A stretch of DNA of 64,000 nt from Rhodanobacter sp. ANJX3. GTDB taxonomy: Bacteria > Pseudomonadota > Gammaproteobacteria > Xanthomonadales > Rhodanobacteraceae. A model generated the notes under the pieces. That model was not told the DNA's origin, did no database searches, and saw only the letters and a list, made by a program, of their open reading frames with translations. The first letter of the stretch is position 1. Each line of letters begins with the position of its first letter. The position numbers were made by a program, and so were the translations under genes. The stretch is from positions 832,367-896,366 of the forward strand of contig NZ_JACHCM010000001.1 in assembly GCF_014200755.1 (NCBI RefSeq), in the 5' to 3' direction. This document shows, in pieces, positions 30,432 through 38,963 of this stretch.

Positions 30432-31267
30432 GTAAAACTCCTTTGCAATAGCGGCCGTCGTTGCTCGACGACTGCGTGAATACGGCGTGGGACAGTCCAC
30501 GCCGCTGTGACTCCGGTCATCGGACGGAACAGATCACCGGAAACCTTGAAAGGCCCCGCCGAATCGGCGGTATGAGAAAAGCACGTGGTTTTGAAGATGG
30601 CGATAGCCGTTCGTGCGCGCCAGCGCGCTTTTTCGGCAAGCATGTACAGGACCTGCCGTCCAGGCATGCAGTCGCAAGAACGCGGCGCACGATGCGGCCG
30701 CGCGTGCGCCATACGCGAGCCGAATCATCACGTTGATCGACGCGACGCGCGCTTCGCAGGGCGCTGACGGACCATCGATACGCATGATTTACTGCGGCTA
30801 ACCACGCACGATAAATTCCAATCCACGAGAGCAGCCCTGACCACAAGCGGCTGGCTTCTAATCCCACGGTGCCAACCCTGCCAGCCAGCGCACGGCGAGA
30901 CGGAGCCAATCTCGGGGCTCACAGCGCTATCGACGAAATCGCCCCAGAGGCGTCATCGACATGGCTCGATCCTCTCTCAGTCCACTGCCGGATGCAAACC
31001 GAAAGCCGCATGTGCCGCACGCCCAGGTGGAAGTTGCAGCCAGCACCGCCGACGTTTGGCCCTACCGCGCTATGTCGACCCCTGTGCGGCCCAGCCTGAT
31101 CGGTTTTGCCGCGCCGCTGCCGGGCATCAGCGTCGTGGTGCTGGTGCTGCACGCCGCACGGATTCCGGTCTAAGCGGCTGTTTACGATCTCCCGGCGCGG
31201 GCTACGTGGAGATCATAAACAGGCTCTAAGCGACCAGACGCCAAACTACGCTGCGATGACATAGCCC
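30432..31267. other. Long intergenic stretch with hairpins
   Basis: No convincing gene is visible; the open frames here lack ribosome sites and have Arg-rich, low-complexity translations. It contains a perfect stem CGGCGTGG/CCACGCCG at 30483-30504 about 55 bases before the downstream start, a CCGCC/GGCGG dyad near 30559, and a long imperfect inverted repeat at 31178-31222. Confidence 0.5.
31178..31222. repeat. 15-bp imperfect inverted repeat, possible transposon-end relic
   Basis: CTGTTTACGATCTCC (31178-31192) and GGAGATCATAAACAG (31208-31222) pair at 14 of 15 positions around a 15-base GC-rich loop. There is no T-tract. The adjacent minus-strand word CTTAGAGCCTGTTT shares AGAGCCTGTT with sites near 48890 and 56453. 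Confidence 0.5.
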
Positions 31268-31657
31268 TTAATACAGCGCTTCGATCACCTGCAGAAAACC
31301 CCAGAACGCCACGATCCACACTGCGGTACGCACATAGGGAATGCCAGCTGCGTAAACCGGCCAGTACGCCGCGCGCGCCCAGAAATAAACCTGCGCGCCA
31401 AGCGCCGTGTGATCTGTGTTGCGATGGGTCAGCACCACGGCCAGCACCGCGGCGGCGAAAAACGGAAAGGTTTCCAGAAAATTCCGGCTGGCGCGCTCGG
31501 CGCGTGCGGCCACGCCGACCAGCGGTTTGGCGTCGCCCTCGCGGTTGCCGGCGTTCCATCGGATCCCGCGCTGCGCGGTAGCCAGACAGGCCGCGACAAG
31601 CACGTAGGCCAGGCCCAGCGCGATGGACCAGGCCAGCATTTTTATCTCGATGGTCAT
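31268..31657 (-). CDS. MAPEG-family membrane protein
   Basis: A 129-aa four-helix integral membrane protein of the MAPEG family, whose eukaryotic members include microsomal glutathione S-transferase; bacterial roles are mostly unassigned. The conserved region RASRNFLETFPFFAAAVL and the later YFWARAAYWPVYAAGIPYVR are typical. GGAG lies 7 bases before ATG 31657. Confidence 0.88.
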   Translation of the reverse strand: MTIEIKMLAWSIALGLAYVLVAACLATAQRGIRWNAGNREGDAKPLVGVAARAERASRNFLETFPFFAAAVLAVVLTHRNTDHTALGAQVYFWARAAYWPVYAAGIPYVRTAVWIVAFWGFLQVIEALY

Positions 31658-31754
31658 CGTACGGCTCCGCGGCATGGTGGTTGAGGGATGCCCCGATCGA
31701 ATCATCTTCGGCGATATGGCGCCAGCTCAGCTACCTAAGACTTGCGAACCCGGA

Positions 31755-32630
31755 TCAGCCGGCGGCAGCCGCCCATGCCTTCGCCTGCGGCAAAGGCTTC
31801 GCTTTCGCCAGCTCGTCATAGTGCCGGCGCGTGGCTTCAACGAGCTTGCGGTTGTCGTGCTTCCACGGGTGATACCCCGGCACGAACCACGACAGCCACT
31901 GGCTGCCGATGCGGGTGATCGGACCGGGCGACACGAATAGAAAGCCCAGCAGGCGCAGCCAGCCGCGCCAGTCTTTCTGCGTGCCCTCGGCCTTTGAAAT
32001 ACGCCACATGAACTGCCACACCCTAAAAGTGAACAGCCCGGTGACGAACAGCATGGCGCGAGTGCGGCGCAGGTACTGTTTCAGCGGCGAACCGCCGACG
32101 CGTCGAAACACGTCGAACGCCACGCCCTTATGTTCGGTTTCCTCCAACGCATGCCATTGCCAGATCGCCGCCATACGTGGATCCGATCTGTGCATGGTTC
32201 CGGGATGACGCAGTATCTGATCGGCCAGCATTGCGGTGAAATGCTCCAGGCAGATCGTCACCGCAAGCTGACCTAGCGGCGGAAGCTTCTTCGCGCGATT
32301 TTCCTGGAACGTCTTCAGCACCTGTACCAGCTCTTTGGCGCCGATGCCCTGCTTCTCCAGACGATCGTTGTATTCGAGATGCTCGCGACTGTGCATCGCC
32401 TCCTGTCCGATAAAGCCGCTCACTTCGGCGTCGAGCACCGGGTCATCGGCGATCTGAGCACGGAACGCGCGCACGCTGTCGATGAAAAAACGCTCGCCGT
32501 CGGGAAACATCAGCGACATCGCGTCGAAAAAGCGCGTCTTGTGCGCATCCCCTTCGACCCAGAAACGCGGGATATCGGCAGCCATATCGAAATGCAGATC
32601 GCGGCGGACAATGGTCGGCGAGTGGCTCAT
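31755..32630 (-). CDS. Predicted metal-dependent hydrolase (PF10118)
   Basis: A 291-aa protein of the PF10118 (COG3687) family, annotated as metal-dependent hydrolases but structurally ferritin-like. Repeated Glu/His pairs that could bind two metals are visible: GQEAMHSREHLEYN, ICLEHFTAM and HALEETEHKGVAFD. One or two hydrophobic segments lie in the C-terminal third (LFVTGLFTFRVWQF). Substrate is unknown. It is divergent from the M19 gene. Confidence 0.85.
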   Translation of the reverse strand: MSHSPTIVRRDLHFDMAADIPRFWVEGDAHKTRFFDAMSLMFPDGERFFIDSVRAFRAQIADDPVLDAEVSGFIGQEAMHSREHLEYNDRLEKQGIGAKELVQVLKTFQENRAKKLPPLGQLAVTICLEHFTAMLADQILRHPGTMHRSDPRMAAIWQWHALEETEHKGVAFDVFRRVGGSPLKQYLRRTRAMLFVTGLFTFRVWQFMWRISKAEGTQKDWRGWLRLLGFLFVSPGPITRIGSQWLSWFVPGYHPWKHDNRKLVEATRRHYDELAKAKPLPQAKAWAAAAG

Positions 32631-32959
32631 GACACTTCCACGTATTGGTATCTCGGGGCAAAGCTAGGCGCATCGGCGCCAGGTTTCAAGACATCGTGGC
32701 GCAAGTGCCTGTTTCGCTAGCTGAAGATGCGGGCTTTGTTCAGCCTCTGGCGTAGCGGCGGTATCGGCAGTGAACCAGCGGACCGCGCCTTTTCGAAGGA
32801 CGACACCGCTGTCCGCTCGGACACCTGCGATAGTCCGCGGACACCATGCTGAGATCCGGATTGAGTGCCCGCGCCACGCCGCGGCTGGCACGATAGCTGC
32901 CAGGAGCTCAATGCGTCATGCAATCCGGCGCTCCACACTGACTTCTCGAGACCCCAACC
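32631..32959. other. Divergent regulatory region with paired dyads
   Basis: No gene is seen. It separates the divergent PF10118 and M19 genes and contains two similar inverted motifs described in the next entry. Confidence 0.6.
32811..32845. promoter_or_regulatory. Paired operator-like dyads
   Basis: GTCCGCTCGGACACC (32811-32825) and GTCCGCGGACACC (32833-32845) are near copies, each internally palindromic (GTCCG/CGGAC), with starts 22 bases apart, about two helical turns. They lie about 115 bases before the M19 start and 180 before the PF10118 start, as expected for a shared dimer-binding regulator. No regulator gene is adjacent. Confidence 0.5.
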
Positions 32960-34084
32960 ATGACGATAGATCGGCGCGAATTCCTGAAACTGTCATCGGC
33001 CTTGGCGGCCGGCATGGTTCTGGCGCGAACAGCACGGGCCTCGACGAAGGTATCGACCGTCGGTGCTTTTCCCGGAAGTGCCACCCTCATCGACGGCAAC
33101 CTGGTCCCGCCGTTCAATGACGCGGGTGGCGCGCTGGACGAAGCCACCGCCAAGGCGGTGCTGTCATCCGGCCTGACCGCACTGAAGGCGACGATCGGCG
33201 GCAGCGGCAACGACTTTGTCCAGACCAGTTCGGAAATGGACGACTACGACAAAGGCATTCGCGCCAACCCGCATATCTATATGAGGGTCAGCGAGCCGGC
33301 CGATTTTCTCCAGGCCAAGCGCAGCGGCAAGGTCGGCATCATCTATTCGTTCGAAGGCGTGGAGATGCTGGAAGGCAAGATCGAGCGCATCGACCTTTTT
33401 CGCGCGCGCGGCGTGCGCGTGATGCAGCTTTCCTACAACAAGCCCTCGCCGTTCGCGTCCGGCGTATTGAGCCCGCAGCCATCGGAGGGACTGACGCCGC
33501 TCGGACGCGAAGCCGTGCAGCGAATGAACGCGCTGGGCGTATCGCTGGACCTCAGCCACTGTGACGAGTTATCCACGCTGGCCGCACTGGCCGCATCGGA
33601 AACGCCCGCACTCATCACCCACGCCGGCTGCTCCGCTGTCTTTGCCAACCCGCGCAATAAAAGCGATGCCGTATTGCGCGCGATGGCGGCCAAAGGTGGC
33701 GTGGTCGGCATCTACGACCTGTCGTTTCTGGCGCGGGCGCCGAAGCAGCCGACGCTGGACGACTATCTTCGCCACATAACCCACGCCTTGAACGTCTGCG
33801 GAGAAGATCACGTCGGCATCGGCAGCGACGCCATGCTGATGCCGTTCGATACCTCGCCGGCCAATATGGTGGAGTGGAACAAGATCATCGTCGCGCGCAA
33901 GGCCAGTGGCGTGGGTGCCCCGGGCGAAGGGCCACCGCCTTTCGTGGTCGGGCTCAATCGCCCCGATCGATACCGCATCATTGCCCAAGGTCTGACCAAG
34001 CGTGGTTACACGCCGCGCATCGTCGACAAGGTGCTCGGCCTCAATTTCCAGCGAGCGTTTACCGACACCTGGAAGGCGGCATGA
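32960..34084 (+). CDS. Tat-exported M19 membrane-dipeptidase homologue
   Basis: A 374-aa protein with a twin-arginine signal (DRREFLKLSSALAAGMVLA, cleavage near ARA) and an M19 renal-dipeptidase fold. Later metal ligands are present: Glu in YSFEGVEML, His in LDLSHCDE, His in ITHAGC and Asp in GIGSDAM. The usual first His-x-Asp of strand 1 is not seen; the corresponding segment reads LIDGNLVPPFND. Activity may therefore be altered or lost. It is followed after 90 bases by the adhesin-like gene. Confidence 0.85.
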   Translation: MTIDRREFLKLSSALAAGMVLARTARASTKVSTVGAFPGSATLIDGNLVPPFNDAGGALDEATAKAVLSSGLTALKATIGGSGNDFVQTSSEMDDYDKGIRANPHIYMRVSEPADFLQAKRSGKVGIIYSFEGVEMLEGKIERIDLFRARGVRVMQLSYNKPSPFASGVLSPQPSEGLTPLGREAVQRMNALGVSLDLSHCDELSTLAALAASETPALITHAGCSAVFANPRNKSDAVLRAMAAKGGVVGIYDLSFLARAPKQPTLDDYLRHITHALNVCGEDHVGIGSDAMLMPFDTSPANMVEWNKIIVARKASGVGAPGEGPPPFVVGLNRPDRYRIIAQGLTKRGYTPRIVDKVLGLNFQRAFTDTWKAA

Positions 34085-34174
34085 GTCAACCCGCGCCGCT
34101 CGCGGAAATCGCGGCAGTAAACCTTTGGCCGCTGCGCCGCATCTCATGATCCGTTACCCACCGGGAGTGAACAC

Positions 34175-35008
34175 ATGCGCACACTTATTTCTGCCCTACT
34201 GCTTCTCGCGCTGCCGCTGGCGGCGAGCGCCAACGAATGCAAATTCACCGCCGCGCGCAATGCCGACCTCGACGCGGCCGGCCTGAAAGACCTGATGCTG
34301 ACACTCGGGTCGACCGACCTGGATATTCGAAGCGCTCCCGGCCTGACCAAGGTCGAAGTGCGCGGCACCGCCTGCGCCTCGGACGCCTCGAAGCTGCAGG
34401 ACCTGCAGGTCAACGCCCGACGCAGTGGCGATCATGCCACGGTGGATACCAGCAGCAACCGTGGCTATATCAACATGAACGTGTTCGGTTCCAGCTACGC
34501 GTATATGAAGCTGGTGGTGCGCGTGCCGGCGACATTGGCCATTGCCGTCGACAGCGGCTCGGGCGACGTCAATGCCGCCGATCTTGCCTCGCTGAATTTC
34601 GATTCGGGCTCCGGCGACCTTATCGCCGACCGTATCGCCGGCCCACTGACGCTGAAAGTCGGCTCGGCCGACGTCAAGGCCCAACACGTCGGCAGCGTCG
34701 ATCTGCGAGGCAGCGGATCGGGCGATGTGCACGTCAGCGATGTGCAGGGCGACGTCCATGCAGGCCATTCCGGCTCCGGCGACCTCGGCTTTGACCGCGT
34801 CACCGGCAATGTCAGCATCGGGGGAACCGGCTCCGGCGATATCCGGCTCGATGGCATTGGCCGCAATGTCGAGGTAGGCAGCACTGGATCGGGCGATGTG
34901 ACGGCCGACGGCGTCGGCGGAAACTTCACCGTTCACTCCACCGGCAGCGGCGATATCCGGCACAGCAATATCAAGGGCAGCGTCAACGTACCCAAGAGCG
35001 ACGACTGA
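34175..35008 (+). CDS. Exported GIN/DUF4097-like beta-helix protein
   Basis: A 277-aa secreted protein with a signal peptide (cleavage after ASA at about residue 19). From about residue 115 it consists of repeated units carrying SGSGDV/GSGDI, at least seven times, as in the DUF2807/DUF4097 right-handed beta-helix families. Two Cys in the first third may form a disulfide. Its role is unknown; envelope or adhesin-head function is inferred from the fold. Confidence 0.8.
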   Translation: MRTLISALLLLALPLAASANECKFTAARNADLDAAGLKDLMLTLGSTDLDIRSAPGLTKVEVRGTACASDASKLQDLQVNARRSGDHATVDTSSNRGYINMNVFGSSYAYMKLVVRVPATLAIAVDSGSGDVNAADLASLNFDSGSGDLIADRIAGPLTLKVGSADVKAQHVGSVDLRGSGSGDVHVSDVQGDVHAGHSGSGDLGFDRVTGNVSIGGTGSGDIRLDGIGRNVEVGSTGSGDVTADGVGGNFTVHSTGSGDIRHSNIKGSVNVPKSDD

Positions 35009-35023
35009 ATTCTATTAACCGCC

Positions 35024-35536
35024 TCACGATGACGTCGCCATGGCGGTCAGCTTGGCGACGGTATTCATATTGCGCGCGGTGCCGGCAGAGGCCGCGGCTA
35101 TCTTCAACCGCGAATCGGCCATGCCGTCGACATAGTGCACGTAGATCTCGCGTCGGCCCAGGGCGATGCGTTCGTCCTTGCGGCCGGTGACGTGATCGAG
35201 CGTATCGGCTGGCGGCGCGCCTTCCAGAAAAATGGCCATCACGCGATCGGGCGGCTCGCCAGCGAAAGGATTCGCCGCCAGCACGGCAGCCATTTCCGTT
35301 CCTGTCCGCACCAGCACACCCACCTGCTTTCCCGCGTATGCCGCCAGTCGTGACGCCAGCGCCGCCGTCACCTGCTTTTCGGTCTGCTTGCTTTCAAACA
35401 TCAGGTTACCGCTGGCTATAAACGTGCGAACGTTCGCAAACCCGGCCTGCTCGCCCATCGCTTTCAGTTCGGCCATCGGCAGTTTGCCGGTGCCACCGAC
35501 GTTCACGGCGCGCAGCAGAGCAATGTACGTCTGCAT
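35024..35536 (-). CDS. DUF1697 family protein
   Basis: A 170-aa protein of the DUF1697 family; no function is established. The N-terminal YIALLRAVNVGGTGKLPMAE and RTFIASGNLMFES are diagnostic. ATG 35536 follows GAGGAGGGG; a second ATG lies 15 bases upstream. It converges with the preceding gene. Confidence 0.9.
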   Translation of the reverse strand: MQTYIALLRAVNVGGTGKLPMAELKAMGEQAGFANVRTFIASGNLMFESKQTEKQVTAALASRLAAYAGKQVGVLVRTGTEMAAVLAANPFAGEPPDRVMAIFLEGAPPADTLDHVTGRKDERIALGRREIYVHYVDGMADSRLKIAAASAGTARNMNTVAKLTAMATSS

Positions 35537-35733
35537 ATCCCCTCCTCTCATCACTTTATGCAAAACACCCGATGCGACCGACAGGCCTCCCACCCGGCCA
35601 GATGTAACCGTTAAAGATGTAACGCACTGTCCGATCGCGCTGCATCCACCCATCTGCCGAAGACGGCAGCGTCGGCCACGGCAGGACACCGTTCCTCAAC
35701 GGCGAGCTGTCACTGATCGACCAACAACCGTCT

Positions 35734-36438
35734 TCAGCCGCGGCGCGGAATGTCCAGGCCACGCTGCACCGCCGGCCTCGCCAGCGCGCGATCGAGCCAG
35801 CCGGGAACGTGGCTCAGCGTGTCGTACTCGACGATCTCGCGCGCCTCGTAGAACGTGATCATATTTCGCACCCAGCCGATCGTCGCGATATCGGCGATGC
35901 TGTACTCCTCGCCCATGATCCATGGGCGATCCGCCAGGCGCGTATCGAGCACGCTCAACAGTCGCTTGGATTCCGTCGCGTAACGCTCCAGCGGGCGCTT
36001 GTCGGCGATCTCCCTGCCGGCAAATTTGTGGAAAAAGCCCAGCTGCCCGAACATCGGACCGATCGCCGCCATCTGAAAGAACAGCCACTGGATCGTGTCC
36101 CAGCGCTGCGTCGCGTCGGCCGAAATAAACTGCCCCGACTTGTCGGCCAGATACAGAAGAATCGCACCCGACTCGAACAGGCCGATCGGCTTGCCGCCCG
36201 GACCATCCGGATCGATGATCGCGGGAATCTTGCCGTTGGGATTGAGCGAGAGAAACTCCGGCGTGTGGCTCTCGTTCTTGGTGATGTCGACCAGATGCGG
36301 CTCGTACGCCAATCCGGTTTCTTCCAGCATGATCGAGACTTTGACGCCGTTGGGCGTGTTGAGCGAATACAGCTGAATGCGCTCGGGATGCTGCGCGGGC
36401 CAGCGCGTAGCAATGGGAAAGTCGGAGAGCTTCGACAT
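35734..36438 (-). CDS. Glutathione S-transferase, YfcG/YghU type
   Basis: A 234-aa two-domain GST: thioredoxin-like N-terminal half with LYSLNTPNGVKVSIMLEE and the cis-Pro region GKIPAIIDPDG, then the GST C-terminal helical domain with FESGAILLYLAD leading in. The NTPNG segment is typical of the Nu-class YfcG/YghU proteins, which have disulfide-reductase activity. AGGA lies 6 bases before the chosen ATG; the frame is open further upstream without homology. Confidence 0.92.
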   Translation of the reverse strand: MSKLSDFPIATRWPAQHPERIQLYSLNTPNGVKVSIMLEETGLAYEPHLVDITKNESHTPEFLSLNPNGKIPAIIDPDGPGGKPIGLFESGAILLYLADKSGQFISADATQRWDTIQWLFFQMAAIGPMFGQLGFFHKFAGREIADKRPLERYATESKRLLSVLDTRLADRPWIMGEEYSIADIATIGWVRNMITFYEAREIVEYDTLSHVPGWLDRALARPAVQRGLDIPRRG

Positions 36439-36587
36439 AACGGGTCCTGGGTAAACGACTCGCTGCAAAGTAGGCCCTTCCGTCGGCGCATTCAATAGCT
36501 GCGCCAACGACACGGCAACCGGCCCCACCGAGTGACACGTCACGCGCTTGCGCGATGCGACGAATCAGCGCGATAGTCGTGTCCATG

Positions 36588-37046
36588 AAACCGTCCCTCA
36601 TCATTCGCTCCGTAACAACCTCGGACCTGCCTGGATGGCGCACGCTGTGGTCCGGCTACAACGCCTTTTACGGTCGCAAGGACGAAACAGCACTGGCCGA
36701 TGAGATTACCCAGACCACCTGGAAACGCTTCTTCGATCCGCTGGAACCGGTACATGCGCTCGTTGCCGAACAGGACGGTCGGTTGCTTGGACTTACCCAC
36801 TACCTGTTCCATCGCAGCACCACCCAGCTTGGACTGAACTGCTATCTGCAGGACCTTTTCACCATCGAAGCGGCACGCGGGAAAGGCGTGGGCCGAGCGT
36901 TGATCGAAGCCGTCTATGACCGCGCGAAAGAAGCCGGTTCACCGCGCGTCTATTGGCAAACCCACGAAACCAACGTCACCGCGATGCGGCTCTACGACCA
37001 GGTCGCCAAGCGCTCGGGCTTTCTCGTTTACAGCCGACTCGTTTGA
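36588..37046 (+). CDS. GNAT N-acetyltransferase
   Basis: A 152-aa GNAT-fold protein. The acetyl-CoA-binding motif A appears as LFTIEAARGKGVGRALIEAV (Q/RxxGxG/A type) and motif B as YWQTHETNVTAMRLYDQVAKRSGF, typical of the diamine/amino-acid acetyltransferase branch. The acceptor cannot be assigned. The ribosome site is weak. Confidence 0.88.
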   Translation, partial: KPSLIIRSVTTSDLPGWRTLWSGYNAFYGRKDETALADEITQTTWKRFFDPLEPVHALVAEQDGRLLGLTHYLFHRSTTQLGLNCYLQDLFTIEAARGKGVGRALIEAVYDRAKEAGSPRVYWQTHETNVTAMRLYDQVAKRSGFLVYSRLV

Positions 37047-37384
37047 TTGGTCTGCCGCCGTATCAACCCGCATGCCCTACGATATTCGCCCGCGAGCCGC
37101 TTTTCGACTTATGCAAGATAACTTGGCAAGGGACGATTACACGCTGTATTTCCTTGGCGTCGCGCTTGCAAACCCATCAGCTTTGGCGCGGCATGACGAG
37201 CCCGCCGGACACTTTCGAGCCTTTCATCGCTTTTGAAGCCCTGTCATTTTCCGGTCGGCGTTGGCACAAGGCGCCTCGTATCTATCATTGACCTGACCAC
37301 TCCGCCGCTTTTTATGGTCGACGCGCATGGCGCATTGGTCAGCATTCGGTAAGCACCGCTGAGGCAGCAAACACAAAGTTCGTA
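37047..37384. other. Intergenic stretch between GNAT and PilJ-GGDEF genes
   Basis: I see no gene, terminator or repeat; the short open frames lack ribosome sites. Confidence 0.5.
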
Positions 37385-38530
37385 TCAGTCGTCCAGCGCG
37401 ACGGCAACGCGATTGCGCCCTTCCACCTTGGCCGCATAAAGCGCCTTGTCGGCACGCCGCAGCACATCGTCCAGGCTCCTGTCATTGGCATTGGCCACGC
37501 TGATGCCGATGCTCACCGTAAACACGGGGAGGCCTTCGCTGCGATCGGCAGCGGCGGCGACGCGCAGTTTCTCCGCCACGGCGCTGGCATCGAACGGCGA
37601 CATTTCACGCAGGATCAGCGCAAACTCCTCGCCGCCGATCCGGCCGACGATGTCGCTACTTCGCAGCGTAGCCAGCGCAAGGCTGGCAAATCGCTTCAGC
37701 ACGAGATCGCCCACGGCATGTCCGTAAGTGTCGTTGACGCTCTTGAAGTGGTCGAGATCGAGCATCGCAACGGACAACGGCCGGCCCGAACGGCTCGCCA
37801 GCAGCAGCTCGCGATTGCCCACGTCCATGAAATGCCGGCGATTGGCTAGCCCGGTCAGGCTGTCGCGCGTGGCCAGCTCATACAGACTCGCCGCATAACG
37901 TCTCACTCGATCAACCAGCGGGCGAAAAATGAAAATCGCCTCCAGCGACAGCGTAATCAGCAGCGTGATCAACACCACCTTTTGCGCTGTACGCAGCCAT
38001 TCGATGCGCCGATTGGCTTCGTCTTCGAAAATCGACACGGCCTGATTCAAGTTCGGCAGCAACGTTGTGCGAGCCGCTGCCTGCAGCCGTCGATAGGCCG
38101 CCTCGACGTCGCCACCGGGCAAGGGTTGGGCAAAGCGACGCGCGTCGAGGACAAATTGACGCACCGCGAAATCCAGCGGCGTCGCGCCCTCCAGATAAAA
38201 ACGATGCGCTGACGGAGAAAGCTCATGGCGGATACCGAGATCACCGCCCTGCATCAGTGCTTTTTCCGAACGCTCCATCAAGGTGACGGCATCGAGCAGC
38301 GGCTGCCGCGCGGTCGCATCGCCGGCATGCAGATCCGTCGCCAGCAATCCGATGCGCTGCGAAAGCATGCGCTGACGCCCCGCCACATTGATCACCGTGG
38401 CCGAATCGCCTTGCGCCACGATCACGTTGTTCAGCAGCACATGCACCGCGCCGGACAGAATGGCGATCAGCGCCAGTCCAGCGATATACGCATAGGTAAG
38501 GCGTCTGGCAATCGCACGCTCGGCGTCCAT
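37385..38530 (-). CDS. Membrane diguanylate cyclase with PilJ-type sensor
   Basis: A 381-aa protein. A membrane segment (about 13-35) leads into a periplasmic type IV pilus MCP-like sensor (PilJ N-domain; INVAGRQRMLSQRI at about 47-60), a second membrane segment (about 183-202) and a GGDEF domain with active GGEEF at 299-303. The RxxD inhibitory site is present (RSSD at 290-293), so product inhibition by c-di-GMP is expected. No EAL domain. Confidence 0.92.
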   Translation of the reverse strand: MDAERAIARRLTYAYIAGLALIAILSGAVHVLLNNVIVAQGDSATVINVAGRQRMLSQRIGLLATDLHAGDATARQPLLDAVTLMERSEKALMQGGDLGIRHELSPSAHRFYLEGATPLDFAVRQFVLDARRFAQPLPGGDVEAAYRRLQAAARTTLLPNLNQAVSIFEDEANRRIEWLRTAQKVVLITLLITLSLEAIFIFRPLVDRVRRYAASLYELATRDSLTGLANRRHFMDVGNRELLLASRSGRPLSVAMLDLDHFKSVNDTYGHAVGDLVLKRFASLALATLRSSDIVGRIGGEEFALILREMSPFDASAVAEKLRVAAAADRSEGLPVFTVSIGISVANANDRSLDDVLRRADKALYAAKVEGRNRVAVALDD

Positions 38531-38963
38531 AGTGATTCCGTAGTTTTTGATGGAGCGTGGAAGTTAAGGTGCCTGGAAGCTAAAACCGCGCGCACGGAGC
38601 TTGAAACAACTGCAGCCGTCACGGCAAGGGGCAAGAGCGCATGCGGTCTGACAAAAAAAGCCGTACCGCGCGCATGGCGAGTCGAGCGCTGGATTTTTTT
38701 CGACGGCTGCTGCCGCATCCATCGCGCTGACATCGTTGCAAGAAACTCTCATCGGCCGACCCTGCGCGATCCATCCGATATACGCGATGACCGGCCGAGC
38801 CCGCACCGGCCTCAACTTCCAATACGCGCATCGCCGCCGCCAGATTGTCGCACCGCAGCATCATATTGCTCTATCTATTGCTCTATCGGCGTAATCTTCA
38901 CGCGTGTGATTCGTCAGCCGGAACGCGGGCGACGCAGCGGATTATTTTGATGGAGCGACTGTC
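38531..38963. other. Intergenic stretch upstream of the bd oxidase operon
   Basis: No gene is visible. It presumably holds the promoters for the divergent GGDEF gene and the oxidase operon, and contains a perfect 12-bp tandem duplication near 38864. Confidence 0.5.
38864..38887 (+). repeat. Perfect 12-bp tandem duplication upstream of cydA
   Basis: TATTGCTCTATC occurs twice head to tail with no mismatch, ending 76 bases before the cydA start codon. It is AT-richer than its surroundings and could be a promoter or regulator site; no FNR-like TTGAT-N4-ATCAA box was seen. Confidence 0.6.

Noticed and set aside
30517..30909. 130-codon minus-strand frame in the long intergenic stretch
   Set aside because: Arg-rich translation without domain or ribosome site; overlapping frames in other phases look equally plausible, so none is supported.
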